A DNA stretch of 64,000 bases from an uncultured bacterium (GTDB lineage Bacteria; Bacillota; Clostridia; Lachnospirales; Lachnospiraceae). Positions 9,264 through 18,222 of the stretch are shown here, piece by piece. Below the pieces are notes generated by a model. The model did not search any database. It saw only the letters and a program-made list of their open reading frames with translations, and was not told the origin of the DNA. The DNA is taken from the NCBI GenBank assembly GCA_947175015.1, contig CAMWLE010000006.1:1-64000 (forward strand). Direction: 5' to 3'. The first letter of the stretch is position 1; every line of letters begins with the position of its first letter. The position numbers and the translations under genes were made by a program.

Positions 9264-10322
9264 ATGAACAAGGAAATCAGAATAGGAGATCATGTAATCA
9301 GTGAGAATTCGCCTACATTTATTGTAGCGGAGATGTCGGCAAACCACAACATGGATTTTGACAGGGCGGTAAGCATTATGCGGGCGGCAAAGGAAGCGGG
9401 AGCAGATGCAGTGAAGATTCAGACTTATACTGCGGATACCATTACTTTGAATTGTGATGATCCCTGTTTCCAGATTACCCAGGGGACACTTTGGGACGGA
9501 ACGACTCTGCACAAGCTCTATGAATCGGCATATACACCTTGGGAATGGCAGCCTGAGCTGAAAAAAATTGCGGAGGAAATGGGGCTTGTATTTTTCTCAT
9601 CCCCCTTTGATTTCAGCAGTGTGGATTTTCTGGAAGAGATGGGAGTGCCTGCATATAAGGTGGCCTCTTTTGAAATCACAGATCTTCCTTTAATCAGGAA
9701 GATTGCACAAAAGGGAAAGCCTGTCATTATGGCTACCGGAGTAGCACATCTGGCGGATATCGAGCTGGCGGTGAATACTTGCAGGGAGGCAGGAAACGAA
9801 GATGTGATTTTGTTGAAATGTACTTCTGCCTATCCTACACCATATGAGGATGTCAATTTAAGGACAATTCCTTCTATGGCGGATACTTTTGAGTGTCTTA
9901 CCGGGTTATCCGATCATACGTTCGGCTGCGCTGTGGCGGGGGCGGGTGTGGCATTGGGAGCCAGGATGGTGGAAAAACATCTCACTTTGCGGCGTGCGGA
10001 TGGAGGAGCGGATTCGGCCTTTTCCATGGAACCGGAGGAATTTGCTCAAATGGTAGACCATATTCGCAAGATTGAGAAGGCATTGGGGAAGGTGACTTAT
10101 ACTCTGACGCCTGCCCAGGAGAGGGAGAGGGAACATTCCCGTTCGCTGTTCATTGCGAAGGATATGAAGGCCGGAGATGTATTTACACCGGAAAATCTGC
10201 GGAGTGTGAGACCTGCCAATGGACTTCACACCAGATATTATGAGGAATTGCTGGGGAAGCGGATTGCCAGGGATGCCAAGATGGGGACGCCTATGTGTTG
10301 GGAGTTGGTTTGTTTTGAGTAA
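9264..10322 (+). CDS. pseI: pseudaminic acid synthase (NeuB family, SAF domain)
   Basis: FIVAEMSANHNMDFDRAVSIMRAAKEAGADAVKIQTYTADTIT; FSSPFDFSSVDFLEEMGVPAYKVAS; GLSDHT; C-terminal RSLFIAKDMKAGDVFTPENLRSVRP. Confidence 0.88.
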   Translation: MNKEIRIGDHVISENSPTFIVAEMSANHNMDFDRAVSIMRAAKEAGADAVKIQTYTADTITLNCDDPCFQITQGTLWDGTTLHKLYESAYTPWEWQPELKKIAEEMGLVFFSSPFDFSSVDFLEEMGVPAYKVASFEITDLPLIRKIAQKGKPVIMATGVAHLADIELAVNTCREAGNEDVILLKCTSAYPTPYEDVNLRTIPSMADTFECLTGLSDHTFGCAVAGAGVALGARMVEKHLTLRRADGGADSAFSMEPEEFAQMVDHIRKIEKALGKVTYTLTPAQEREREHSRSLFIAKDMKAGDVFTPENLRSVRPANGLHTRYYEELLGKRIARDAKMGTPMCWELVCFE

Positions 10323-10333
10323 TTTTTTACTGA

Positions 10334-10485
10334 GAAAGTCCTAAACCAGTCTTGCGGAAACCCCGCAGTCCGAATAAGTTCCCTTGTTTATTCGGCAAGA
10401 CAGCAGTGCGCCAAACCCATTTCCCAAAGGTGGCGTGCCGCCTTGCGGGGTTGTGTGCATTTTCACAGTAAAACCCAAGACTTTC
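10334..10485. other. intergenic multi-helix RNA candidate
   Basis: Nested complementarity: GAAAGTC/GACTTTC (10334-10340/10479-10485); AACCCCGCA/TGCGGGGTT (10359-10367/10444-10452); CCGAATAA/TTATTCGG (10370-10377/10388-10395); GCGCCA/TGGCGT (10408-10413/10431-10436). Confidence 0.4.
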
Positions 10486-10550
10486 ATGCGAGGTGGGGAA
10501 GTCCGTTGTATGGGGGGACTGTAATGTTTGTGATTGGAATAGGCTGATAT

Positions 10551-10653
10551 GGCAGATGTGGCGAAGGGGTAACGCGGTGGCGGATTCGTGATTGCTTATA
10601 TATGCAATGGGGTATCTGCGGCGATTTCGTGGGTTCGATTCCCACCGTCTGCC
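10551..10653 (+). tRNA. tRNA-His-like element, degenerate or structurally expanded
   Basis: 7-bp acceptor GCAGATG/CGTCTGC with extra G-1:C73 pair; D-arm GCG-AAGGGGTAA-CGC; T-arm GTGGG-TTCGATT-CCCAC; resembles the Bacillus-type tRNA-His D and T arms; no encoded CCA; anticodon region enlarged. Confidence 0.5.
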
Positions 10654-10826
10654 TCAATATTATGAAATGATTCAGCGTTGGCTTATGGAACAGTCAAAAC
10701 AGTATGATGTCAGATTTGCAGAATGATGATAGACATGGAAAATGTAATGGTTCGGGATATTGTAGTAAGTGAATGAATTGTAACAGGCTCAGGGACAGGG
10801 GCTTGTGGCTGGGAGACAGATTAGAG

Positions 10827-11984
10827 ATGGTTATCATACGTGCGGATGGGAATGCTCGGATTGGAGCCGGGCATTTGATGCGCTGCATAGCGATTGCGGA
10901 GGAACTGGCATTGTTGGAGGGGCGCGGCGGGATCAGGTTTCTGTGTGCAGACGAGCAATCAGGTGTTATGGCAAAAGAGTATGGGTTTCAAAGTTATGTT
11001 CTTGGGACGGACTATCGGGATATGGAGTCGGAGCTGCCGCTGTGGAAGGAACTGGCAGAGAAGGAGCCTGTCAGAAAAGAGGCGGAAGCAGGGAGGCTTG
11101 TTCTGCTGGTAGATAGTTATTATGTTACAGACAAATACTTGGAGGCTCTTGGGGAGATTGGTTATACTGTTTTGATGGATGATTATGGGACGCATTGTTA
11201 TCCGGTGGACTGTGTGATCAATTATAATGCGCCGGCCAGTTTGGAAGCTTACCAAAAGCTGTATCGGGAGCAGGCGGCCAGGCTGCTGATCGGCAGCAGG
11301 TATGTGCCTTTACGCCGGCAGTTCAGAGCTGTGGATGAAGAGAACAGGGCTTGTCAGCAAATAGCGGCAGAGAAGGGCATAACTGAGGATCTGTCCGCAG
11401 ATATTGTTGATACGTCGGTGGCGGGTGGTCAGAGATTGACAGCGACATATGGGATGAGAGAAAACGTGAAAGACGTGCTAATTACTACTGGCGGCGGTGA
11501 CATTGAGAATATTGCCGGGGAAATTCTGCGGAAACTATATGTCAGGGATTTGGAATTTCACCTGGTAATAGGTCAGTTTCATCCGTATTTTCAGGAAATG
11601 TCAGAGTTGGAAAAGGCACATGCCAATATTCATATCCATCATAATGTGAGGGATATGGCAGGGTTAATGCGAAAGTGTGATATTGCGGTGACAGCAGGCG
11701 GTTCCACCATCTATGAATTGGCGGCTGTAGGAGTGCCGTTCATCTGTTTTTCGTATGCGGAGAACCAGGAGATGCTGACAGAATATGTGGGAAGAGAACA
11801 TATTGCAGGTTTTGCAGGTGCATGGCATAAAGAACCGGGAGAAACCCTGGAGCGGATAGGAAGGCTGTTTGGAGAATTCATTGCTGACATAAGTGTGCGC
11901 ATTCGTTATAGTGAGCAGGCGCATGGAATGGTTGACGGCCAGGGAGCGAAGAGGATAGCAAGAGCATTGACGTTCAGGGAGTGA
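10827..11984 (+). CDS. pseG: PseG-like UDP-2,4-diacetamido-2,4,6-trideoxy-beta-L-altropyranose hydrolase
   Basis: MVIIRADGNARIGAGHLMRCIAIAEEL...VLMDDYG...VKDVLITTGGGD...AVTAGGSTIYELAAVGVPFICFSYAENQ. Confidence 0.85.
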   Translation: MVIIRADGNARIGAGHLMRCIAIAEELALLEGRGGIRFLCADEQSGVMAKEYGFQSYVLGTDYRDMESELPLWKELAEKEPVRKEAEAGRLVLLVDSYYVTDKYLEALGEIGYTVLMDDYGTHCYPVDCVINYNAPASLEAYQKLYREQAARLLIGSRYVPLRRQFRAVDEENRACQQIAAEKGITEDLSADIVDTSVAGGQRLTATYGMRENVKDVLITTGGGDIENIAGEILRKLYVRDLEFHLVIGQFHPYFQEMSELEKAHANIHIHHNVRDMAGLMRKCDIAVTAGGSTIYELAAVGVPFICFSYAENQEMLTEYVGREHIAGFAGAWHKEPGETLERIGRLFGEFIADISVRIRYSEQAHGMVDGQGAKRIARALTFRE

Positions 11985-12050
11985 AGAGGATAGCGGGAGC
12001 ATTGACGGCCAGGGAGTGAAGAGGATAGCGGGAGCATTGACGTTGCAGGG
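11934..12050. repeat. 35-bp tandem repeat, 3 copies plus partial
   Basis: Unit GACGGCCAGGGAGTGAAGAGGATAGCGGGAGCATT at 11934, 11969, 12004 and a partial at 12039; spans the pseG stop codon. Confidence 0.85.
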
Positions 12051-12096
12051 TGAGTGTAGGATGATGCGGATTAGCTCAGGAATAAGGAAAGGAACG

Positions 12097-12954
12097 ATGA
12101 TTCAGATGAAAAAGAGGCCGGACAGACAGAAGATGATATATGGTGTCATTGGGGCAGTATTGTTCTGTGTTCTTTTTCTGATGACGTTTCGCACCAGGGC
12201 AGATGAAATAGAACGGCAGACAGTAAAAATTGTCACTTTTGGAGATAGTGTATTGGGAGAAATCAGGGATGAGACAGCAGTTCCGGCGCAGATGCAAACG
12301 CTTTTGGGGGAGTCGGTGTACAATGCCGCATTTGGGGGAACCTGTATGGCAAAACAGGGAGCGGACGAAATGATGAATGATGCAAGGGATTGTCTGTCGC
12401 TTGCAGGACTTGCAAAGGCGGTTCTGGCTGACGATTTTGGAGTACAGAAGGCCACCAGAATACGGGAGAGCAATACAGAGTATTTTGCGGAAGTACTGGA
12501 TGGTTTGGAGGCGATTGATTTCCGGAAAGTGGAAGTTGTGTTAATCCAGCAGGGGCTGAATGACTTTCATGCAGGAGTTCCTATTGAAAATCCAGAGGCG
12601 CCTTATGATGAGTATACTTTTTTGGGAGCATTGCGCAGTGCGGTTTTGGCATTCCGTAAGGTGAATCCGACACTTCGGATCATATTGGTTACACCTACTT
12701 ATACCTGGTATGTGGACAGGGGATTGACCTGTGAAGAAATAGATCAGGGCGGCGGTGTGATGGAGGATTATGTGGAAGCCGAGCTTCGGGTGGCTGAAGA
12801 ACTTGGAATAGAAATTATTGATGTGTATCATGATTTTTTTCCTCATGAGGCATGGGAGGATTGGCAGTTATACAGCAGGGATGGACTTCATCCTAACGAA
12901 GCAGGCAGAGATAAGCTGGCATTGAAAATTGCGGAAGTATTGGAAAGGCAATGA
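12097..12954 (+). CDS. SGNH/GDSL-type hydrolase with N-terminal membrane anchor
   Basis: VKIVTFGDSVLGEIRDET...VVLIQQGLNDFHAG...RDGLHPNEAGRDKLA. Confidence 0.8.
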   Translation: MIQMKKRPDRQKMIYGVIGAVLFCVLFLMTFRTRADEIERQTVKIVTFGDSVLGEIRDETAVPAQMQTLLGESVYNAAFGGTCMAKQGADEMMNDARDCLSLAGLAKAVLADDFGVQKATRIRESNTEYFAEVLDGLEAIDFRKVEVVLIQQGLNDFHAGVPIENPEAPYDEYTFLGALRSAVLAFRKVNPTLRIILVTPTYTWYVDRGLTCEEIDQGGGVMEDYVEAELRVAEELGIEIIDVYHDFFPHEAWEDWQLYSRDGLHPNEAGRDKLALKIAEVLERQ

Positions 12955-12983
12955 GTTGGAGTCAAAAAGGGCGGTGAAAATAT

Positions 12984-14594
12984 ATGTTGACACCTGAGAA
13001 AGCATTTCGGATAATATATGGTAAAATAAAACGTGAGTGGAAAGTAGCATTTCTTACTTGTTTTCTATTGGGCGTTGTGATTCACATGCCGGTATTGTTG
13101 TCGGATATTCCCAATCATGATGGATTGGACAGCATGTATTTTGATCAGAATATGATCACATCAGGCAGATGGTTTTTAATGGTAGCTTGTGGTTTTTCTT
13201 CTTTTTATACATTGCCATGGGTGATTGGCATTTTGGGGATTCTGTTTTTAAGCGGTACAGCGGTAGTTTTGTGTGAACTTTTAGAGATAAGAAAAACATG
13301 GGCAGTTGTTTTGACAAGCGGTTTACTGGTGTCCTTTCCGGCACTGGCTTCCACCTTTGCCTATGTGTTTACTTTGGATGGGTATATGCTGGCAATGCTG
13401 CTGGCAGTGTCGGCTGTGCTTTTTACGAAAAAGTATGCCAGAGGATATCTGCCGGGGGCGGTATGTTTGGCGTTTAGTATGGGGACTTATCAGGCATATC
13501 TTTCCTTTGCCATGATATTATCTATTTTTGCAATTTTGATGTTATTTGCGGGAGAAAAAGCCGGAAGTGCGCAGGCTGCGGGAAAAATGGCAGCAGACAG
13601 GAAGGGAAAATCCGATCAGGTAAGAGGTGCATTTTTGTGGGCGTTACATTATCTCTATATGGGGGTATTGGGGGCGGGCTTGTATCTTGTACTGCTGCAG
13701 GTGTTGTTAAAGGTGCAGGGTAAAGTACTTGCAGATTACCAGGGAATTGATGGGATGATGTCAGGAACGGCAGGAGGAAGTGGTATTTTTAGTTCGGCTG
13801 TGAGTATGTACCGGGATTTTTTTGCCTTTACTTTCAAAGGAAATGTGCTGTTTCAAAATGTTATTTCTCTGATGGCCTGTATGTTGTTAGGCATTGTCAC
13901 AACAGTTGCGGCAGTTTTGCTTATGCGGAATAGAAAATACTGGAAGAATCCTGTTCGATTGGTTATAATAGTATTGGCTGTTCTCGTATTGCCGTTGGCG
14001 ACCAATATCATATTGTTGATTTCGCCTTCCGTCACTTACCATCTGTTGATGCGTTATCAGTGGGTGTTATATCTAATTGGCGCGGTGGCGTTAGTGAGCA
14101 GCAGTGATTTTGGCAAGGCTGGTATTTGGCTGGAGTGGGCGGCTTGTCTGGGAGCATTTGTATTGGTGTTTGGTTATGGTATTACAGATAATATTGCCTA
14201 TTCCAATTTACAGAAACGGTATGAGAAGACCTATGCGTATTGTGTGCGTCTGTTAGACAGAATAGAACAGACAGAAGGGTATTATCCCGGAATTCCCATT
14301 GCCATGGTCGGGGTGGTGGGGGATGAACAATACCCAAGTACGGATTTGACATTGGCGGTGACTTCTAATATGATCGGCATGAATGGTGACAGTCTGCTCT
14401 ATCGAGGCGATAATTACAGGTCGTTTATCAGGAATTATCTGGGAGCTACTTTGAATATCCTGCCTGCGGAAGCCATGGAGGAGATGTATTATTCTCAGGA
14501 ATATATTGATATGGACAGTTTTCCGGGGGCGGATTCCATACGCATTATTGATGGAGTTATGTATATTAAGACGGAGAATGCCACGACTAGATAA
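12984..14594 (+). CDS. GtrII-like glucosyltransferase-domain membrane protein
   Basis: Multi-pass; HDGLDSMYFDQNMITSGRWFL..., ALASTFAYVFTLDGYMLAMLLAV, FSMGTYQAYLSF. Confidence 0.75.
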   Translation: MLTPEKAFRIIYGKIKREWKVAFLTCFLLGVVIHMPVLLSDIPNHDGLDSMYFDQNMITSGRWFLMVACGFSSFYTLPWVIGILGILFLSGTAVVLCELLEIRKTWAVVLTSGLLVSFPALASTFAYVFTLDGYMLAMLLAVSAVLFTKKYARGYLPGAVCLAFSMGTYQAYLSFAMILSIFAILMLFAGEKAGSAQAAGKMAADRKGKSDQVRGAFLWALHYLYMGVLGAGLYLVLLQVLLKVQGKVLADYQGIDGMMSGTAGGSGIFSSAVSMYRDFFAFTFKGNVLFQNVISLMACMLLGIVTTVAAVLLMRNRKYWKNPVRLVIIVLAVLVLPLATNIILLISPSVTYHLLMRYQWVLYLIGAVALVSSSDFGKAGIWLEWAACLGAFVLVFGYGITDNIAYSNLQKRYEKTYAYCVRLLDRIEQTEGYYPGIPIAMVGVVGDEQYPSTDLTLAVTSNMIGMNGDSLLYRGDNYRSFIRNYLGATLNILPAEAMEEMYYSQEYIDMDSFPGADSIRIIDGVMYIKTENATTR

Positions 14595-14653
14595 GTGAGA
14601 AAAACGCAAGTGCGGCGTTTTTCTCACGGATTGTTTGTGCCGCTGAAGCGGCA
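14595..14653. other. two consecutive perfect hairpins between the GtrII-like and GtrB-like genes
   Basis: GTGAGAAAAACGC/GCGTTTTTCTCAC (14595-14607/14615-14627) and TGCCGC-TGAA-GCGGCA (14638-14653). Confidence 0.6.
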
Positions 14654-14704
14654 TATTATTCATATGGTATTGCGGGCCGGATCGCGATATGCGGAGGGAT
14701 AAAT

Positions 14705-15673
14705 ATGGCGGTTTTATCAATTGTATTGCCAGCCTATAACGAAGAGCAGAATATTCGGAATACGGTGAAGGTGTTGTCAGAACTTCTTGAAGAAAATGAA
14801 ATGGAATATGAGTTGATTTTTATCAGTGACGGTTCCAGAGATGCAACCTTTTCTGAGATACAAAAGGCTGCCGAAACGAATCCTTATATCAGAGGAGCGG
14901 AGTTCAGCCGTAATTTTGGCAAGGAGGCGGCAATTTTCGCGGGGTTGGAAATGGCCGGAGGCGATGCGGTCATTGTAATGGACTGCGATCTGCAGCATCC
15001 GCCTGAGGTCATTCCTGATATGTGGAAGTTATGGCAGGAAGGTATTGAGGTGGTGGAGGGCATTAAGCAGAGTAGAGGAAAGGAAGGTTTGGGCTATAAG
15101 CTTTCCGCAGGTCTGTTTTATAAGGTTATGAGTAAACTCATCAAAATAGACATGAATTCTTCTTCTGATTTTAAACTTTTGGATCGCAAGGTAGTAGATG
15201 TATTGCTCTCGCTGCCGGAGCGGAATACCTTTTTCCGGGCGTTGAGCTTTTGGGCGGGATTCCGGACTGCGCCGGTTTATTATGAAGTGCAGGAACGACA
15301 GTTCGGAGAGAGCAAATGGTCGTTTTTCAGCTTGATGAAATATGCTGTCATCAATGTGACTTCTTTCAGCACCTTTCCGTTGCAGATGGTGACGGTGCTG
15401 GGGGTGATATCCATTCTGTTCAGCATTGTCTTATTTGTTCAGACGTTGATAAAGTTTCTTTCGGGAACAGCAGTGGAAGGGTTTACAACGGTTATCTTGC
15501 TGATTCTGATCATTGGCGGGTTCCTGATGTTAAGCCTGGGAATTATAGGGCATTATCTCGCCAGGATTTATGAGGAAGTGAAGGGGCGTCCCAAGTACAT
15601 TATAAGTAAAGTTACCCCAAATGTACAAGGCGAGGTGATCGGCGTTTGGAAACGAGAAAGACCGAAAGAGTAA
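14705..15673 (+). CDS. GtrB-like polyprenyl-phosphate glycosyltransferase (GT2, two C-terminal TM)
   Basis: LSIVLPAYNEEQNIRNTVKVL...VIVMDCDLQHPPEVIPDM...C-terminal TM pair. Confidence 0.88.
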   Translation: MAVLSIVLPAYNEEQNIRNTVKVLSELLEENEMEYELIFISDGSRDATFSEIQKAAETNPYIRGAEFSRNFGKEAAIFAGLEMAGGDAVIVMDCDLQHPPEVIPDMWKLWQEGIEVVEGIKQSRGKEGLGYKLSAGLFYKVMSKLIKIDMNSSSDFKLLDRKVVDVLLSLPERNTFFRALSFWAGFRTAPVYYEVQERQFGESKWSFFSLMKYAVINVTSFSTFPLQMVTVLGVISILFSIVLFVQTLIKFLSGTAVEGFTTVILLILIIGGFLMLSLGIIGHYLARIYEEVKGRPKYIISKVTPNVQGEVIGVWKRERPKE

Positions 15674-15735
15674 TAGTAGGGAAGGGGAAGCGGACGTGGA
15701 TCGGGCTCGCGCGGAACTGGAATAGGAGACAAAAT

Positions 15736-16863
15736 ATGATCAATTTTAATGTACCACCATATGTAGATAAGGCGATGGAATATATTCAGGAGTGTGTCAG
15801 AAATCAGAAAATCTGTGGGGATGGCGCCTATACGAAAAAGTGTAATGAATGGATTGAGGGGAAGACCAAAACAACGAAGTGTCTGCTGACAACTTCCTGT
15901 ACACATGCAACGGAATTAGCGGCATTGCTGTGCGGAATCGGACCGGAGGAGGAAGTTATCATGCCGTCCTATACTTTTGTATCCACCGCCAATGCGTTTG
16001 TACTTCGCGGGGCGGTACCTGTGTTCGTAGATATCAGGCCGGATACCATGAATATGGATGAAACGCTCATAGAGGATGCCATTACGGAGAAGACCAGAGC
16101 CATTGTCCCTGTTCATTATGCAGGAGTGGCGTGTGAGATGGATACCATTATGGAGATTGCTTCCAAGTATCATTTGAAGGTGATTGAGGATGCAGCCCAA
16201 GGTATTATGTCATCTTATAAGGGAAAAGCATTGGGAGCCATAGGAGATTTTGGCTGCTTTAGCTTTCATGAGACGAAGAATTACAGCATGGGTGAGGGAG
16301 GAGCGCTTCTGATACGGGATCAAAAGGATGTGGAGGCAGCAGAGATCATTCGGGAGAAAGGTACTAACCGGAGCATGTATTATCGGGGGCAGATTGATAA
16401 ATATACCTGGATCAATTATGGTTCTTCCTATTTGCCCAGCGATACCAATGCGGCGTATCTGTATGCGCAGTTAGAGATTGCGGAGGAAATTAACAATGCA
16501 AGGCTGAGTCTTTGGCAACATTATTATGAGAATCTGGCGCCTTTGGCAGAGGCGGGGAGGATTGAGCTGCCTGTGATTCCGGAAGGATGTGTGCATAATG
16601 CGCATATGTTTTATATCAAGGCAGCAGACTTGGAAGAACGGACAGCATTGATCGCATATCTGAAGGAGAAGGGGATACTGTCGGTATTTCATTACATTCC
16701 TCTGCACACAGCGCCGGCAGGGATGAAATTCGGCCGTTTCCATGGAGAGGACAGATACACCACAAGAGAGAGTGAACGTTTGGCCAGGCTGCCTATGTAC
16801 TATGGTTTGACTCTGGATCAGGTAGATTACATCTGCGATGCCGTAAAAGGATTTTATGAATGA
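15736..16863 (+). CDS. DegT/DnrJ/EryC1 aminotransferase, WecE/RffA-like
   Basis: EEVIMPSYTFVSTANAFVLRGAVPVFVDI...EDAAQGIMSSYKGKALGAIGDFGCFSFHETKNYSMGEGGALLI. Confidence 0.88.
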   Translation: MINFNVPPYVDKAMEYIQECVRNQKICGDGAYTKKCNEWIEGKTKTTKCLLTTSCTHATELAALLCGIGPEEEVIMPSYTFVSTANAFVLRGAVPVFVDIRPDTMNMDETLIEDAITEKTRAIVPVHYAGVACEMDTIMEIASKYHLKVIEDAAQGIMSSYKGKALGAIGDFGCFSFHETKNYSMGEGGALLIRDQKDVEAAEIIREKGTNRSMYYRGQIDKYTWINYGSSYLPSDTNAAYLYAQLEIAEEINNARLSLWQHYYENLAPLAEAGRIELPVIPEGCVHNAHMFYIKAADLEERTALIAYLKEKGILSVFHYIPLHTAPAGMKFGRFHGEDRYTTRESERLARLPMYYGLTLDQVDYICDAVKGFYE

Positions 16864-18086
16864 AAAATAGAGGAAAAAAAGCTGTCATTCATATAGGAGC
16901 CGTGATAAAAAGAATACTTTTTATTGGCTTTACCATTCAGATTATTTTGGGAATCGTCTGGATGTGCTGTAATTTTATGCAGGTACAGGATTTTGGCGGG
17001 ATGTATTTTGCAGATGGAAATTCATATCTGGAAGATGAAGGCTTATCAGGAGGCATGGCTTCTTCGGTGGGACATTTTTCCATTTTGTACTATAACATTT
17101 TTTCACTATTGGGGAAGCTTCCGCCTGTCATGTATCTTCTGCAAATTGCAGTTGCTTTTTATTGCGGATATCATTTTCTGTGCAAATCACTTCAGAGGAG
17201 ATATGCAGTTTGGGGGAGCCTGGCATTAGTGACATTTCCCTTTGCCATGCAGTGTCATCTTGCCATTTTACCATATTCATTTATGGGCTCTTTCCTGTTG
17301 CTGCTGTTTTCTAATTTGCGGAGATTATGGAACAAAGAAAGCTTTCTGCGTTCTTTTGGGCAGGTGGTTGTCTGTGCAATTCTTATCGTGGCTATGTCGG
17401 GCTGGATAGGCGGCAAAAAGGATGAGGAAGAGGTGGGGCGCAGTTTTGAGGCAGTTATGGCCAGCCGTATGGCGTGGCCTACTTTGTGGGTCGATTTTGA
17501 CAGATGGCCGGAGGAATTACGGGAAATAACAGAGGGAGTGGCGTTACAGGCTGCTTTTTATCCTGAAAATATGAAACTTTTGGAAGAGGCCATAGAAAGC
17601 CAGGTAGATGCAGAGACAGCGAAGGAATATTACAGGCAGATTGCGGAGGTTGGATGGACATATCATGCGCCTATGATAATACGTCAGATCGGTTGGGATG
17701 TTTTAGGGTATGGGATGACACCTGTTATTTTCCGGCTTCAGCTAAAAGGACAATCGTATGATTCCTATACTGGCAGAAACTATGAAGCAATGAGAGGAAA
17801 TGCACCAATTCTTACCAGATATTATATAGAATATGGTTGTTGGTGGTTTTGTTGTAGTTTGATATTGACAGTTGTACTTACTATGGTTCGGCTGTTGGTG
17901 GTGGGAGGAATTCCCTGGAAGGCGCCGTTACTTATTGTTTTTATATCAGGTGTTTTGATAGCGCTGCTTACCATGCAAGGTGCGGGGATCATGGATTATA
18001 AATATACCATTGCAGTCAATGAGCTGTGGCTCATATGGTCATTTTGGATGGCTTTCGCATCTGAATACAGCAAGACAAGTGTGTAA
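16860..18086 (+). CDS. multi-pass membrane protein of unknown function
   Basis: 408-aa ORF with hydrophobic segments; ATGA overlap with the aminotransferase. Confidence 0.7.
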   Translation: MKNRGKKAVIHIGAVIKRILFIGFTIQIILGIVWMCCNFMQVQDFGGMYFADGNSYLEDEGLSGGMASSVGHFSILYYNIFSLLGKLPPVMYLLQIAVAFYCGYHFLCKSLQRRYAVWGSLALVTFPFAMQCHLAILPYSFMGSFLLLLFSNLRRLWNKESFLRSFGQVVVCAILIVAMSGWIGGKKDEEEVGRSFEAVMASRMAWPTLWVDFDRWPEELREITEGVALQAAFYPENMKLLEEAIESQVDAETAKEYYRQIAEVGWTYHAPMIIRQIGWDVLGYGMTPVIFRLQLKGQSYDSYTGRNYEAMRGNAPILTRYYIEYGCWWFCCSLILTVVLTMVRLLVVGGIPWKAPLLIVFISGVLIALLTMQGAGIMDYKYTIAVNELWLIWSFWMAFASEYSKTSV

Positions 18087-18222
18087 AGAAATTTTAAGTG
18101 GTCAAGGGAGTGTGCAGGGAAGGGAAAGTTGATTAGAAAATCCCGGAAGGGAAACCTGGAAAAGATAATTCGGAAATAGAAATTTGAAATACAGATAAGG
18201 AAATCGGTTGGGGAAGCTTAGA

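Noticed and set aside
10426-10452. Resemblance of AAAGGTGGCGTGCCGCC to a T-box (AGGGTGGNACCGCG) near the tRNA-like element
   Set aside because: Conserved T-box core is not matched closely, no specifier stem or terminator was identified, and the same bases pair well in the multi-helix model
10551-10653. Interpretation of the tRNA-like element as tRNA-Sec
   Set aside because: The 8+5 helix length is suggestive, but there is no TCA anticodon loop and no long D-stem; D-arm and T-arm match tRNA-His better
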